A stretch of DNA of 64,000 nt from Prevotella aff. ruminicola Tc2-24 (GTDB lineage Bacteria; Bacteroidota; Bacteroidia; Bacteroidales; Bacteroidaceae), in assembly GCF_900110895.1 (NCBI RefSeq), contig NZ_FOIQ01000003.1, forward strand, positions 124,001 to 188,000, read 5' to 3'. Shown here piece by piece: positions 54,130-63,318 of this stretch. The stretch's first letter is position 1. Every line of letters starts with the position of its first letter. Below the pieces are notes generated by a model, which had not been told where the DNA came from, did no database searches, and worked only from the letters and a program-made list of their open reading frames with translations. The position numbers were made by a program, and so were the translations under genes.

Positions 54130-54492
54130 ATGGATTTAATTAAAGTTGCTGAAGAAGCATTTGCAACCGGCAAGAAGTTCCCAGAGTTCAAGGCTGGTGA
54201 CACGATTACTGTCGCTTACAAAATTATCGAGGGTTCTAAGGAGCGTATCCAGCTCTATCGTGGTGTGGTCATCAAGATCGCAGGCCACGGAGACAAGAAG
54301 CGCTTCACCGTTCGTAAGATGTCTGGTACTGTAGGTGTGGAGCGTATCTTCCCCATCGAGTCACCGAACATCGAGAGCATTGAGATCAACAAGGTTGGTA
54401 AGGTTCGTCGCGCTAAGCTCTACTATCTGCGTAAGCTCACTGGTAAGGCTGCTCGTATCAAGGAGAAGCGTCGCGCCATTACAGCTGAGTAA
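54130..54492 (+). CDS. rplS: 50S ribosomal protein L19
   Basis: A 120-residue L19: [77 protein letters not shown]. It lies at the 30S-50S interface. It is transcribed alone here, without rimM or trmD, which is usual for Bacteroidota. Confidence 0.97.
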   Translation: MDLIKVAEEAFATGKKFPEFKAGDTITVAYKIIEGSKERIQLYRGVVIKIAGHGDKKRFTVRKMSGTVGVERIFPIESPNIESIEINKVGKVRRAKLYYLRKLTGKAARIKEKRRAITAE

Positions 54493-54513
54493 TCAGCCTA
54501 TCGAAAGAATAAG

Positions 54514-54549
54514 AAGAGATGCCTTTCAAACGAAAAGCATCTCTTTTTA
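54514..54549. terminator. rplS terminator
   Basis: AAGAGATGC (54514-54522) pairs with GCATCTCTT (54537-54545) and is followed by a short T-run. The minus-strand gene ending at 54547 shares it. Confidence 0.8.
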
Positions 54550-54723
54550 TTTGTAGTTCTCGTCGGCACTGGTATCACCATGAAGCGCATCTTGGAATGA
54601 GTCCCAGTCCTGAAAGCCGGCCAACAGCGACAGACGATCGAGCATCTTCCTGTCCGGTTTACGAAGAATCTCCTTCTCTACCGCCTCCAACAGTTTGCGG
54701 AGGGCAACACGTTTTTTCTCCAT
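54547..54723 (-). CDS. Small protein of unknown function, divergent from the purH-like gene
   Basis: A 58-residue protein, MEKKRVALRKLLEAVEKEIL followed by RKPDRKMLDRLSLLAGFQDW and an acidic tail (DSFQDALHGD). It is a basic amphipathic helix with a small C-terminal part, without a signal peptide. The start codon fits a divergent -7 box (54744-54751 on the minus strand). I do not recognise the family; the gene is short and could be missed. Confidence 0.62.
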   Translation of the reverse strand: MEKKRVALRKLLEAVEKEILRKPDRKMLDRLSLLAGFQDWDSFQDALHGDTSADENYK

Positions 54724-54740
54724 AATAATCTGTTTGTATG

Positions 54741-54775
54741 GTGCAAAATTACAACTTTTTTTTGTAATTTTGCAC
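54741..54775. promoter_or_regulatory. Symmetrical divergent promoters
   Basis: GTGCAAAATTACAA (54741-54754) and TTGTAATTTTGCAC (54762-54775) are a perfect 14-bp inverted repeat, so TAATTTTG -7 boxes face both ways: 54765-54772 (plus, for the purH-like gene) and 54744-54751 (minus, for the 58-residue gene). A regulator could bind the symmetrical site. Confidence 0.65.
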
Positions 54776-54801
54776 GCGAAAAGGAATTTATCGCGATCAA
54801 A

Positions 54802-55989
54802 ATGAAAGAATTAGCACTCAAGTACGGATGTAATCCGAACCAGAAACCCTCACGTATCTTCATGACAGAGGGTGAGCTCCCCATCGAAGTGATTAACGGT
54901 CGTCCAGGATATATTAATTTCCTCGACGCGTTCAATGCCTGGCAGCTAGTGAAAGAGTTGAAGGCAGCCACCGGTATCCCGGCCGCCGCCTCGTTCAAAC
55001 ACGTAAGCCCCGCCGGCGCAGCTGTGGGACTACCTCTCAGTGATACCTTGAAGAAGATCTATTTTGTAGACGACGTAAAGGACCTGGACGAGAGTCCTAT
55101 CGCCTGTGCCTATGCCAGAGCACGTGGTGCCGACCGTATGTCGAGCTACGGTGACTTCGTGGCCCTTTCCGACACCTGCGATGCAACGACTGCTAGGTTG
55201 CTAAAACGTGAGGTGAGCGATGGTGTCATCGCTCCGGATTTCACACCCGAGGCTATTGAGATCCTGAAAGACAAACGTAAGGGTACCTATAATGTCATCA
55301 AGATTGATCCCAACTATGTGCCAGAGCCTATCGAACGTAAGCAAGTGTTCGGTATTACCTTTGAACAGGGTCGTAATGAGATTAAACTTGACGATGATGC
55401 TCTCTTCGAGAATATGCCCACACAGAACAAGACCTTCACACCGGAGGCTAAGCGCGACCTGATCATCGCCCTGATTACACTGAAATATACACAGTCGAAC
55501 TCTGTCTGCTACGTGAAAGACGGACAGGCTATCGGCATCGGAGCTGGACAGCAGAGCCGTATCCACTGCACACGTCTGGCAGGTAACAAGGCCGACATCT
55601 GGTGGTTGCGCCAGCACCCGAAAGTGATGGCACTGCCCTTCAAGGAAGGTATCCGCCGTGCCGACCGCGACAACACTATTGATGTTTATATCTCAGAGGA
55701 TGAGCACGACGATGTTCTCCGCGATGGTGCTTGGCAGCAGTTCTTCACCGAACAGCCCGAGGTACTGACGATGGAAGAGAAGAAAGCATGGATTGCCAAG
55801 AACACGAAGGTGGCACTTGGCTCAGACGCATTCTTCCCCTTTGGCGACAATATCGAGCGCGCCCATAAGAGCGGTGTGGAGTTCATCGCCCAGGCAGGTG
55901 GTAGCGTGCGCGACGATCATGTGATCATGACCTGCGACAAGTACGGCATTGCCATGGCCTTCACGGGAGTACGTCTGTTCCATCATTAA
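54802..55989 (+). CDS. AICAR transformylase-only PurH homologue
   Basis: A 395-residue protein that covers only the AICAR formyltransferase domain of PurH: ALKYGCNPNQKPSRIF, AAASFKHVSPAGAAVGLPL, GAGQQSRIHCTRLAGNKAD, SDAFFPFGDNIERAHKSGV. Full PurH also has an N-terminal IMP cyclohydrolase domain of about 200 residues, absent here. In the family's KHxNP-like motif this protein has KHVSP. Many Bacteroidota have both a full PurH and this short form; the short one may form FAICAR alone or do a related job. Confidence 0.85.
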   Translation: MKELALKYGCNPNQKPSRIFMTEGELPIEVINGRPGYINFLDAFNAWQLVKELKAATGIPAAASFKHVSPAGAAVGLPLSDTLKKIYFVDDVKDLDESPIACAYARARGADRMSSYGDFVALSDTCDATTARLLKREVSDGVIAPDFTPEAIEILKDKRKGTYNVIKIDPNYVPEPIERKQVFGITFEQGRNEIKLDDDALFENMPTQNKTFTPEAKRDLIIALITLKYTQSNSVCYVKDGQAIGIGAGQQSRIHCTRLAGNKADIWWLRQHPKVMALPFKEGIRRADRDNTIDVYISEDEHDDVLRDGAWQQFFTEQPEVLTMEEKKAWIAKNTKVALGSDAFFPFGDNIERAHKSGVEFIAQAGGSVRDDHVIMTCDKYGIAMAFTGVRLFHH

Positions 55990-56014
55990 ACAACAGATTT
56001 CACAGATTAGATAT

Positions 56015-56203
56015 ATGGACGATTTTCAGAAGATCCTCGAGAACGGCATTAACTTCGGTCGTGGTGGCGACAAGCCGAAAGACGACGGTAAGGTGAAGAC
56101 CAAAGCCAAGAAAAAGCAGTATATCACCGGTGCCCACGGCAGCGGTTCTGCACGGCAGAAGGCCAAGTATCGCGAACAGCGTGCCAACAGGCATAAGAAA
56201 TAA
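56015..56203 (+). CDS. Small basic hypothetical protein
   Basis: A 62-residue, very basic protein (MDDFQKILENGINFGRGGDK, then a Lys-rich part and GSGSARQKAKYREQRANRHKK). It is likely disordered and could bind RNA or DNA. It starts 25 bp after the AICAR-transformylase gene, so they are probably co-transcribed. I do not know the family. Confidence 0.6.
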   Translation: MDDFQKILENGINFGRGGDKPKDDGKVKTKAKKKQYITGAHGSGSARQKAKYREQRANRHKK

Positions 56204-56225
56204 GTTCTATAGCACACTACAATGC

Positions 56226-56258
56226 AAGTGGCGCCTACCTCAAAGGTAAGCGCCACTT
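56226..56258. terminator. Stem-loop between the small basic gene and the TolC-like gene
   Basis: AAGTGGCGC (56226-56234) pairs with GCGCCACTT (56250-56258), with ACCT/AGGT pairing inside; it lies between two converging genes. Confidence 0.6.
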
Positions 56259-56283
56259 GGTGTTTCATCAGGAGTCTGTACGC

Positions 56284-57609
56284 TTAGAACGTCAGTTCCT
56301 GACCACGATAGAACTCGAGGAGTGCATGCTGATAGAGATTCTCATAACGAGCCTGAACTAAATCTGATTCAGCTTTCAGGTATGCATTCTTGGCCTCATT
56401 AAACTCTGTGATGGTTGCCTTGCCATTTTCGTACTTGGCCTGCATCAACTCAAAGGCATCCTTTGAACTCTGGAGAGCCTCCAAAGAAGATTTCTCCTTC
56501 GTCTGAGCATTCAAGGCATTATAGTATACCTGCTGGATCTCTTTATACAATGTCTTTTTGGTGTTATCAACCTGTAGCTGCTGTGTTTCATACTGAATCC
56601 GGGCATTACGTACATTATTACGTGTCTGGAAACGATTAAAAATGGGCACATTCAGATTCAGGCTGATGCTCTGCGAGAAACGATCCTCAAGTTGTTTTCC
56701 AAAGCTATCGTTGGAGCGACCAGAATCGGTATAATAGTTCGTAGATAGTCCCGCGCCGAAAGTAAGCGTAGGATAGTGACCTGCCTGAGCTACCTTGATA
56801 TTGTGCTCGTAGGCTTTCAAGCGCAACTGTTGAGCAGCAATCTCCGGCTTTACTCCTAAAGCTTCTGCATAGACCTGATCAGGAGTTGTCATGAGAGCCA
56901 TATCTGTAGACAACTCGTCAGGGTTAGGACGCACGATAGCAAAACCATCAGGCGTAGGCAATTCGAGCAACTGAGTGAGTGTAAGCAAAGCCAAACGTGT
57001 ATTATTATCAGCCTGAGTAGCTGTCAGATGACTGTTAGCCAGTGTAGCCTTCTGCTGAGAAAGTTCTGCCTCAGAAGCCTTACCATTCTCTACGAAAGCC
57101 TGAAGACGAGCCACCTGCGCAGAATCAATCTCGATCTGGCGATGAGCCACATCAGAAACCTCCATATCATAGAGAATCTGGACATAAGCCTGAGCCACCT
57201 GCATACGGATATCGTTCTTAGCCTTCTCTAAATCCGCGGTATAAGCATCAAGATTCAGTTGATTCATCTTGATTTCGTTAGGGATACGGAAGCCTGTAAA
57301 GAGAGGCATACTGGTATTAATCCCCATTGAAGTATTGGTCGTATTAGTATTCGCATAAGTATTATCGGAAGTCAAGCCCCGACCAAAACTGAGGTTCTGG
57401 CCTACGCTTCCACTAAGATCCGGCAGACGGGAGTTTTTAGCCGTAGAAAGTTGCAGTTCCTGCTGTCGGCGCTGGTTCTCCTGCTGTTTGATACTGATGT
57501 TATGCTCCACCGCATAATCGCAACACTCACGCAGAGTCCATTGTTTGGGTTGTGCAGAACTCAAAGTGCAATACATCATGCACAATGCACAGAAAATGAT
57601 TTTTCTCAT
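56284..57609 (-). CDS. TolC-family outer-membrane efflux protein
   Basis: A 441-residue protein with signal peptide (CTLSSAQ) and two repeated coiled-coil/beta segments typical of TolC (LRECCDYAVEHNISIKQQENQRRQ, PSLTFGAGLSTNYY type stretches, NARIQYETQQLQVDNTKKTLYKEIQQVYYNAL). It is the last gene of the exporter operon, 12 bp after the membrane fusion protein gene, and would be its outer channel. Confidence 0.9.
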   Translation of the reverse strand: MRKIIFCALCMMYCTLSSAQPKQWTLRECCDYAVEHNISIKQQENQRRQQELQLSTAKNSRLPDLSGSVGQNLSFGRGLTSDNTYANTNTTNTSMGINTSMPLFTGFRIPNEIKMNQLNLDAYTADLEKAKNDIRMQVAQAYVQILYDMEVSDVAHRQIEIDSAQVARLQAFVENGKASEAELSQQKATLANSHLTATQADNNTRLALLTLTQLLELPTPDGFAIVRPNPDELSTDMALMTTPDQVYAEALGVKPEIAAQQLRLKAYEHNIKVAQAGHYPTLTFGAGLSTNYYTDSGRSNDSFGKQLEDRFSQSISLNLNVPIFNRFQTRNNVRNARIQYETQQLQVDNTKKTLYKEIQQVYYNALNAQTKEKSSLEALQSSKDAFELMQAKYENGKATITEFNEAKNAYLKAESDLVQARYENLYQHALLEFYRGQELTF

Positions 57610-57621
57610 CTCTTATACTAT

Positions 57622-58731
57622 TTATTTTGTATCATCTGCTATAATCTCCGGGCCGCGCACCTTATCCTTGGTGGTAACACCCTTCTTTATCTCGATATTC
57701 ACACCATCAGAGAGCCCTGTCTCAACCAACGTACGCTCATAGGTCTTCTGTTTTCCACTACCCTTAATAACATAGACGAAGGTAGAATCGCCACTGAACT
57801 CAATAGCGCTCTCTGGTATGCCAAGCACCTTCTCGGCCTTGGAAAGCACAATCTCAGCATTAGCACTATAACCAGAACGGATCTTGCCGCCTTCTGTGAG
57901 TTTCACTGCAGCCTTGATCTCAAACTGATTAGCGCCATTGTTCTCTACTGCCTTCGGAGAAACATATTCCAAAGAAGCATCGAAACTCAGATCCTGCAAG
58001 GCACCGATAGTAATCTTCATAGGCATGCCGTTTACCAGCTGTCCCACCTCAGTCTCGTCGATATTACCACGGAAGATCAGGTCATTCATGTTTGCGACAG
58101 TGGCTATCGTGGTACCATCGTTAAAGGTATTAGCCAAGATGACCGAATTACCCACCTTCACTGGGATATCGAGGATGACACCCGAGATCGTAGAACGGAT
58201 GAGTGTAGATGATGCCTTGGCGTTCGACTGTGACACACCATCACGCACGACCTGAAGTGCATCTACAGCAGCTATCTTCTCTTCCTTAGCCTGCTGAAGA
58301 CTCTGTTTCACCTTGTCGAACTCATCGGCAGATACCAGCTTCTGGTTATAGAGGTTCTCCTCACGGGTATAATTAATCTGTGCCTGCTTCAGATTAATCT
58401 CAGCCAGACGCACACGTCCTTCTGCACTGGAGAGCTGTCCCATATCAGGAATCACCTTCACCTTAGCAATCACATCACCAGCGTTTACGTAGTCGCCTGG
58501 TTCCTTATACAACTCAGAGATAATACCCGAGATCTGCGGTTTCACATTCACCTCGTTACGAGGCTCAATCTTACCAGTAATGATCGTTGTCTTCTGGATA
58601 TTTTCCATCTTGGGAGTAAACTCGTTGTAGACAACTTCCTTAGGCTGACCCTTCTTCCAAAGGAATACGAATGTTCCGATGAAGATCAAAGCGATAATCG
58701 CTGCGATAATAAGTTTTCTGTACCTTTTCAT
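57622..58731 (-). CDS. MacA/HlyD-type membrane fusion protein
   Basis: A 369-residue periplasmic adaptor with one N-terminal helix (KLIIAAIIALIFIGTFVFLWKKG). Barrel-sandwich segments include GKIEPRNEVNVKPQISGIISELYKEPGDYVNAGDVIAKV, a coiled coil is at about residues 95-165, and a barrel domain contains NMNDLIFRGNIDETEVGQLVNGMPMKITIGAL. The order matches MacA. The start at 58731 is preferred because an upstream ATG would overlap the permease gene. It links the two MacB-like permeases to the TolC-like channel. Confidence 0.9.
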   Translation of the reverse strand: MKRYRKLIIAAIIALIFIGTFVFLWKKGQPKEVVYNEFTPKMENIQKTTIITGKIEPRNEVNVKPQISGIISELYKEPGDYVNAGDVIAKVKVIPDMGQLSSAEGRVRLAEINLKQAQINYTREENLYNQKLVSADEFDKVKQSLQQAKEEKIAAVDALQVVRDGVSQSNAKASSTLIRSTISGVILDIPVKVGNSVILANTFNDGTTIATVANMNDLIFRGNIDETEVGQLVNGMPMKITIGALQDLSFDASLEYVSPKAVENNGANQFEIKAAVKLTEGGKIRSGYSANAEIVLSKAEKVLGIPESAIEFSGDSTFVYVIKGSGKQKTYERTLVETGLSDGVNIEIKKGVTTKDKVRGPEIIADDTK

Positions 58732-58774
58732 AACTATATATTTTTTCTTTTTTACATTCTTATCTTTTTTCCTT

Positions 58775-60022
58775 TTATTCGTCGCGCATAGCATCTACAG
58801 GTTTGATACTCATGGCACGGGCAGCAGGAGCTAATCCTGCCAATACTCCTAGCGTGCTTACCACGAAGCCACAGAAGAGGGCTGTCCAGAAGCCCACCTG
58901 ATAATGGGTGGTAATCATTCCATCTTCCATACTTCCTGTCTCGAGCATCTGAAGTATCATGACTCCAAAAAAGATGCCGCTCATACCTGCCACCAGCGTT
59001 AACACGATACTCTCTGAGATAATCTGTGAGAGAATCACCCTGGGCGTTGCCCCGATGGCACGACGAATACCGATCTCCGTTGTCCTCTCACGCACAGTCA
59101 CCATCATGATATTAGACACACCGATGGCACCTGCCAGCAACGTTCCGATACCCACAAGCCAGATCAGTAAGTTCAAACCCGACATCAGACTGTCAAGCAT
59201 CTGGAATACCACTTCCGTATTGAGCAACATCGCACCCTGTTCGTCTGTGGGATCGATATAGTGAGCCCTTGCCACGGTTGCACGGATACGGTCTGATATT
59301 TCCGACATCACAACACCGGGCTTTGCAGTAACGCCAATCAAATGTACTTGATTGCCCAGATTATAGACCTGTCGCATCTGAGAGAACGGCAAACAAACAC
59401 CCGTTCCTGGCTCTCCGCTAAAGCTTATGCCTTCTGCTGCGCCAAAGTCTACACCCACAATCTGATAATAGGTAGAGTCAATCCGTATTGATTTTCCACA
59501 AGGATCGCCTCCATCCTTAAACAACTCTTGATATACCTTCTTCTGGATGACGCAAACCTTTCTGCGCTCCTTAATATCCATCTCGTTAATGTAACGTCCG
59601 TAGCGTAACAACGGATCTTGTATGGCACGGTATGTAGGCTCCACACCTGACACACTAATAGTCGCCTTTCTGTCGCCATAATAAGCAAAACTACTGTTAC
59701 CAAACAAAATGGGTGTCACCACATCGAGTTCGGGCACCTGTTGCTTGAGTCGTGCGATATCTTTATAATCCATGTTCCAACTACGGCCCTTGCGGAATCC
59801 CTTGTAAGGCTTCGACGTGTTCTGTGCCCAAATCATGGCTGAGTTTGTTGCGAAGCCCTGAAAATTCTTTTGAATCTGCTCCTTAATACCTGAGCCTCCG
59901 CCAATGAGAACAATGAGCATGAACACACCCCAAAACACGCCAAATCCCGTCAGGAACGAACGCAGCTTGTTGCGAGTCAGCGTGTCGAGAATTTCTCTAT
60001 ATGAATCTATATCTATTTTCAT
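58775..60022 (-). CDS. MacB-type ABC permease (second copy)
   Basis: A 415-residue protein with four membrane segments: one near residues 23-45, then a periplasmic MacB_PCD domain of about 230 residues and three C-terminal segments (FtsX domain, VSNIMMVTVRERTTEIGIRRAIGATPR). It lacks the ATPase domain, which is a separate gene. It follows its paralogue by 4 bp. Confidence 0.9.
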   Translation of the reverse strand: MKIDIDSYREILDTLTRNKLRSFLTGFGVFWGVFMLIVLIGGGSGIKEQIQKNFQGFATNSAMIWAQNTSKPYKGFRKGRSWNMDYKDIARLKQQVPELDVVTPILFGNSSFAYYGDRKATISVSGVEPTYRAIQDPLLRYGRYINEMDIKERRKVCVIQKKVYQELFKDGGDPCGKSIRIDSTYYQIVGVDFGAAEGISFSGEPGTGVCLPFSQMRQVYNLGNQVHLIGVTAKPGVVMSEISDRIRATVARAHYIDPTDEQGAMLLNTEVVFQMLDSLMSGLNLLIWLVGIGTLLAGAIGVSNIMMVTVRERTTEIGIRRAIGATPRVILSQIISESIVLTLVAGMSGIFFGVMILQMLETGSMEDGMITTHYQVGFWTALFCGFVVSTLGVLAGLAPAARAMSIKPVDAMRDE

Positions 60023-60026
60023 AATC

Positions 60027-61283
60027 TTATTCTGCTCTTAATGCCTCAATGGGGCGGATTTTACTTGCTTTAAAGGCTGGGATAAGACCGGCGATAGTTC
60101 CGGCAATCACCATGACCATCGTTGCTTCGATACACACATCCAGTCCTACCGTCGGGTTAATGAACATCGGCATCGAACCCGCTCCGAAGTCAGCCACTCT
60201 ATGTCCTACCGTAGCATCCATATATTCATTAGCAGCTATGCCCAGAACCATACCTATATAGCCAAAGAAGGTGGTAATGATCACGCTCTCAACGATAATC
60301 AATTTCAGAATGTTCCAAGGTTTAGCACCAATGGCCTTACGAATACCGAACTCGTGAGTTCTCTCTTTCACCGTGATAAGCATGATGTTCGACACACCCA
60401 CGATACCAGAGAGCAATGTCAGAAGTCCAACCACCCAAAGCGCCGTATGGATAACTTTTACCGCCAGATCCATCTGAAGACTCTGTCTGTAGTTATTACG
60501 GATCCAAATGGCACTTTCATCTTCAGGATGTACATGATGATTCTCATTCAGACGCTTACGGTAGCCCTTCTCAAATTCTAAATTCTCTCCGTCGGATTCC
60601 AGGCCATGGAAAGTAAACTCGATACGTCCTGCATCATCGTTCTTAGCTCCATAGATGCGCTTGATAGCCGAATAGGAAGAATAAGCATCCGCACGGCTGT
60701 TTTCTCTTTCCTTATAGATACCAACTACCTTATATGCGAAATTACCCACCTTAACATATTGCCCCACCAGATTCTTATAGTCCTTAGGGCAAAGCTCTTT
60801 TGCTTGCTTATTACTCACGATAAGCACCTTACGACTCTGTTTTATATCAACATCGTTGATAAAACGGCCGTAAAGCATCTCCATCTTCTCAATCTTTGTA
60901 TGATTTGGGTAGACACCACAGACGGAGGTTGATATATATTGTTGTCCCCGACTGACAACAGCAACAACACGATACTGCGCACCCACCTCGTCGATATTCT
61001 CCTTGAATTCTGTCTCTGTAGTGCTGATGTCGCGCTTCTGAAGATTGATCCAGCGACCTTCCTTGAGACCCCGATAGGCCTTTGAGGTCTCGCCACCATA
61101 TACAATCATCGATGACGACAGGAAGCGCTGATTCTGCAAGATGGTGGCATTGATGAGACCATTACCTGAGCCCAGCAGCACGAGTAGCATGAAGATGCCC
61201 CATGCCACAGCAAAGCCTGTAAGCGCAGTACGCAGTTTATTGCGTCTGGCCGTTGACCATATTTCACTTGCTATATCTCTCAT
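60027..61283 (-). CDS. MacB-type ABC permease (first copy)
   Basis: A 418-residue paralogue of the next gene with the same layout: N-terminal helix, periplasmic domain, and FtsX motif NIMLITVKERTHEFGIRKAIGAKPW. It starts 7 bp after the ATPase gene. Two different permeases probably form a heterodimer with the single ATPase. Confidence 0.9.
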   Translation of the reverse strand: MRDIASEIWSTARRNKLRTALTGFAVAWGIFMLLVLLGSGNGLINATILQNQRFLSSSMIVYGGETSKAYRGLKEGRWINLQKRDISTTETEFKENIDEVGAQYRVVAVVSRGQQYISTSVCGVYPNHTKIEKMEMLYGRFINDVDIKQSRKVLIVSNKQAKELCPKDYKNLVGQYVKVGNFAYKVVGIYKERENSRADAYSSYSAIKRIYGAKNDDAGRIEFTFHGLESDGENLEFEKGYRKRLNENHHVHPEDESAIWIRNNYRQSLQMDLAVKVIHTALWVVGLLTLLSGIVGVSNIMLITVKERTHEFGIRKAIGAKPWNILKLIIVESVIITTFFGYIGMVLGIAANEYMDATVGHRVADFGAGSMPMFINPTVGLDVCIEATMVMVIAGTIAGLIPAFKASKIRPIEALRAE

Positions 61284-61290
61284 AACCTGT

Positions 61291-62010
61291 TTACTTCATC
61301 ATGCCGTTGATACCGAAGGGACTTGCATTGTGCTCGAGGTTCTCCTCAATCTGTCCGATGATACCATCCTTGATATGTACTATCTTGTTCGTCTCATTTG
61401 CCACACCACTCTCGTGAGTCACCACGACAATGGTCATTCCATCGTCCTGATTGAGTTGCTTGAGCAACTGCATCACCTCCACGGAGGTCTTCGAGTCAAG
61501 TGCGCCCGTAGGCTCATCGGCCAGAATGATCTGTGGTTTGGTGATGAGTGCTCTGGCTATCGCCACGCGTTGTTTCTGTCCTCCCGACAGTTCATTAGGA
61601 TAGTGTCCTGCCCACTCAAGCAGTCCCAGACGATCCAGGTATTCCATGGCCATCTGATGACGCTTACGGCGCGACACGCCTTGATAAAATAATGGCAACT
61701 CAACGTTTTCCACGGCGGTTTTAAAAGAGATGAGATTAAATGACTGGAATATAAAACCTATCATATGGTTACGATACTCAGCCGCCTTCCGCTCTGAGAG
61801 ATTCCAGATGGGCACGCCATTGAGTTCATAGGTCCCCGAGTCATAGTTGTCGAGAATTCCTAAGATATTCAATAAGGTACTCTTGCCTGAGCCCGAAGCA
61901 CCCATGATGGATACAAATTCTCCTTTCTTGATATCGAGTGAGATACCCTTCAGCACATGAAGCGGCTGTGCTCCCTGATAGGTCTTGTTAATGTCTTGTA
62001 AATGAATCAT
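61291..62010 (-). CDS. ABC transporter ATP-binding protein (MacB/LolD type)
   Basis: A 239-residue nucleotide-binding protein: Walker A MGASGSGKSTLLNILG, Q-loop FIFQSFNLISF, signature LSGGQKQRVAIARAL, Walker B IILADEPTGALDSKT and switch His VTHESGV. It is in the order ATPase-permease-permease-MFP-TolC on the minus strand. The closest well-known function is macrolide or peptide export, but the substrate is unknown here. Confidence 0.93.
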   Translation of the reverse strand: MIHLQDINKTYQGAQPLHVLKGISLDIKKGEFVSIMGASGSGKSTLLNILGILDNYDSGTYELNGVPIWNLSERKAAEYRNHMIGFIFQSFNLISFKTAVENVELPLFYQGVSRRKRHQMAMEYLDRLGLLEWAGHYPNELSGGQKQRVAIARALITKPQIILADEPTGALDSKTSVEVMQLLKQLNQDDGMTIVVVTHESGVANETNKIVHIKDGIIGQIEENLEHNASPFGINGMMK

Positions 62011-62090
62011 ATAATTTATTCTACCTTAGTTCTTGCACGTTCGACGCACAAAGTTACCGGAAAGTTGCAGATTATCGAAGAAAAATTCAG

Positions 62091-62456
62091 TTATTTAACA
62101 CTCTGTAAGCTTTTGTAGGCTTCTGCAACATCTTCGATGGAGATATCGAGCAATTGCATCTGGCGGAACAGTTCCGGCAGGCGTTCCTTCATAAACGCTT
62201 TCTTGCGAGCCTTGAGTATCTGCTTCCTCGCTCCCGGGGTCACAAAGTAACCCAGTCCGCGTTTGTTGTAGATAACCTCCTCGCGGGACAATTGCTCGTA
62301 GGCCTTTACTGCGGTATTCGTGTTCACCTCGAGCAGTACGGCATACTCGCGTACGCTGGGGATGCGATCATCGTCTTTATATACACCCGAGAGGATCTCC
62401 TCACACAGCCGATCGGACATCTGGATGTAAATGGGTTTATCATTTGTGAAAGTCAT
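62091..62456 (-). CDS. GntR-family regulator, YtrA type
   Basis: A 121-residue regulator with a GntR winged helix at residues 5-70 (PIYIQMSDRLCEEILSGVYKDDDRIPSVREYAVLLEVN) and only a short C-terminal helical tail, as in YtrA-type members. It overlaps the end of the upstream membrane protein gene by 17 bp and precedes the ABC ATPase, 80 bp further on. It probably regulates this transporter operon in answer to envelope stress or an antimicrobial compound, as YtrA does, but the signal is unknown. Confidence 0.9.
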   Translation of the reverse strand: MTFTNDKPIYIQMSDRLCEEILSGVYKDDDRIPSVREYAVLLEVNTNTAVKAYEQLSREEVIYNKRGLGYFVTPGARKQILKARKKAFMKERLPELFRQMQLLDISIEDVAEAYKSLQSVK

Positions 62457-63285
62457 AATTTATCCACTTTTTAGTTATTAACTCAAATGCTTTGAAGATA
62501 TGGAACGATGCCCAGTAATTTACCACAGAGAACACAGCGAAGAATGCTGTAAGCACGTAGGCCATGGTGCCTACATTTTCAACCTTGCCAACACCTTCTA
62601 CGTAGTAGGTACAGAACATGCTGATTTCATGGTTTTTTGAAAACCAAGCCAGCATGGTAAGACCTATCACCATCACTATACTTGTAATCACAAACGCATT
62701 CTTGCGCAGTATGGTCCCACCAAGGGTAAAGAAAGAGTGCAACCATACAAGACCGCTTACCAGGAACGCCAGTCCTGCCAGACGATAGCCTAAAGAATGA
62801 GGCGCAACCATGCCACCAGATGATATCATATCGATCAAGTAGGGATAGGTAAAAGCATGCCACGAATCACCATAGACCAAAGCACGAAACACCACACGCA
62901 ACGTATCGCCTACCCCAAACGACAGAACCATCATAAGGATACCTGATACGGTAGCATAAATAGTGGCAGACAAGAACTTCTCCATATTCGTTGCTGGCAG
63001 CATGAGGAATGCATGGCGACGAGGTTTCTTATCCAACTCAACAAAAAGATTACAGATACTAACCATTACACCTATGATCAGGTACACCACAAAGAATCCT
63101 GCCAAGGCAGCAAATTCCCGACCATCACGAGACCCACCTGTACGAATCACCGGCAGCAGCATCAGCTCGCCAAGGAAAACACCCAGCGTAAATCCCAAGG
63201 TCCACATCAGCAATGAGCGGAAGTTTACGCTTATTTTCCAGCGCAAAGTCTTTCCAAATCTAGTCATATCGAAATTATTCATCAC
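62440..63285 (-). CDS. Membrane protein of the GntR-linked operon
   Basis: A 281-residue integral membrane protein with about six hydrophobic segments (FRSLLMWTLGFTLGVFLGELMLL, AALAGFFVVYLIIGVMVSI, FLSATIYATVSGILMMVLSFGVGD). It shares the pattern LMLPATNMEKFLSATIY with the next gene (LLLPASNFEKYLMRYATW), so the two are paralogues. The family is not firmly known to me; it resembles ABC-2-like membrane proteins that accompany YtrA-type regulators. Confidence 0.75.
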   Translation of the reverse strand: MMNNFDMTRFGKTLRWKISVNFRSLLMWTLGFTLGVFLGELMLLPVIRTGGSRDGREFAALAGFFVVYLIIGVMVSICNLFVELDKKPRRHAFLMLPATNMEKFLSATIYATVSGILMMVLSFGVGDTLRVVFRALVYGDSWHAFTYPYLIDMISSGGMVAPHSLGYRLAGLAFLVSGLVWLHSFFTLGGTILRKNAFVITSIVMVIGLTMLAWFSKNHEISMFCTYYVEGVGKVENVGTMAYVLTAFFAVFSVVNYWASFHIFKAFELITKKWINYDFHK

Positions 63286-63318
63286 TTCAATTCTAAAATT
63301 ATTAAACTCTTCAGTTCT

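Noticed and set aside
57451..58212. A 253-codon plus-strand frame over the TolC-like and MFP genes
   Set aside because: It is antisense to two well-defined export genes and has no features of its own.
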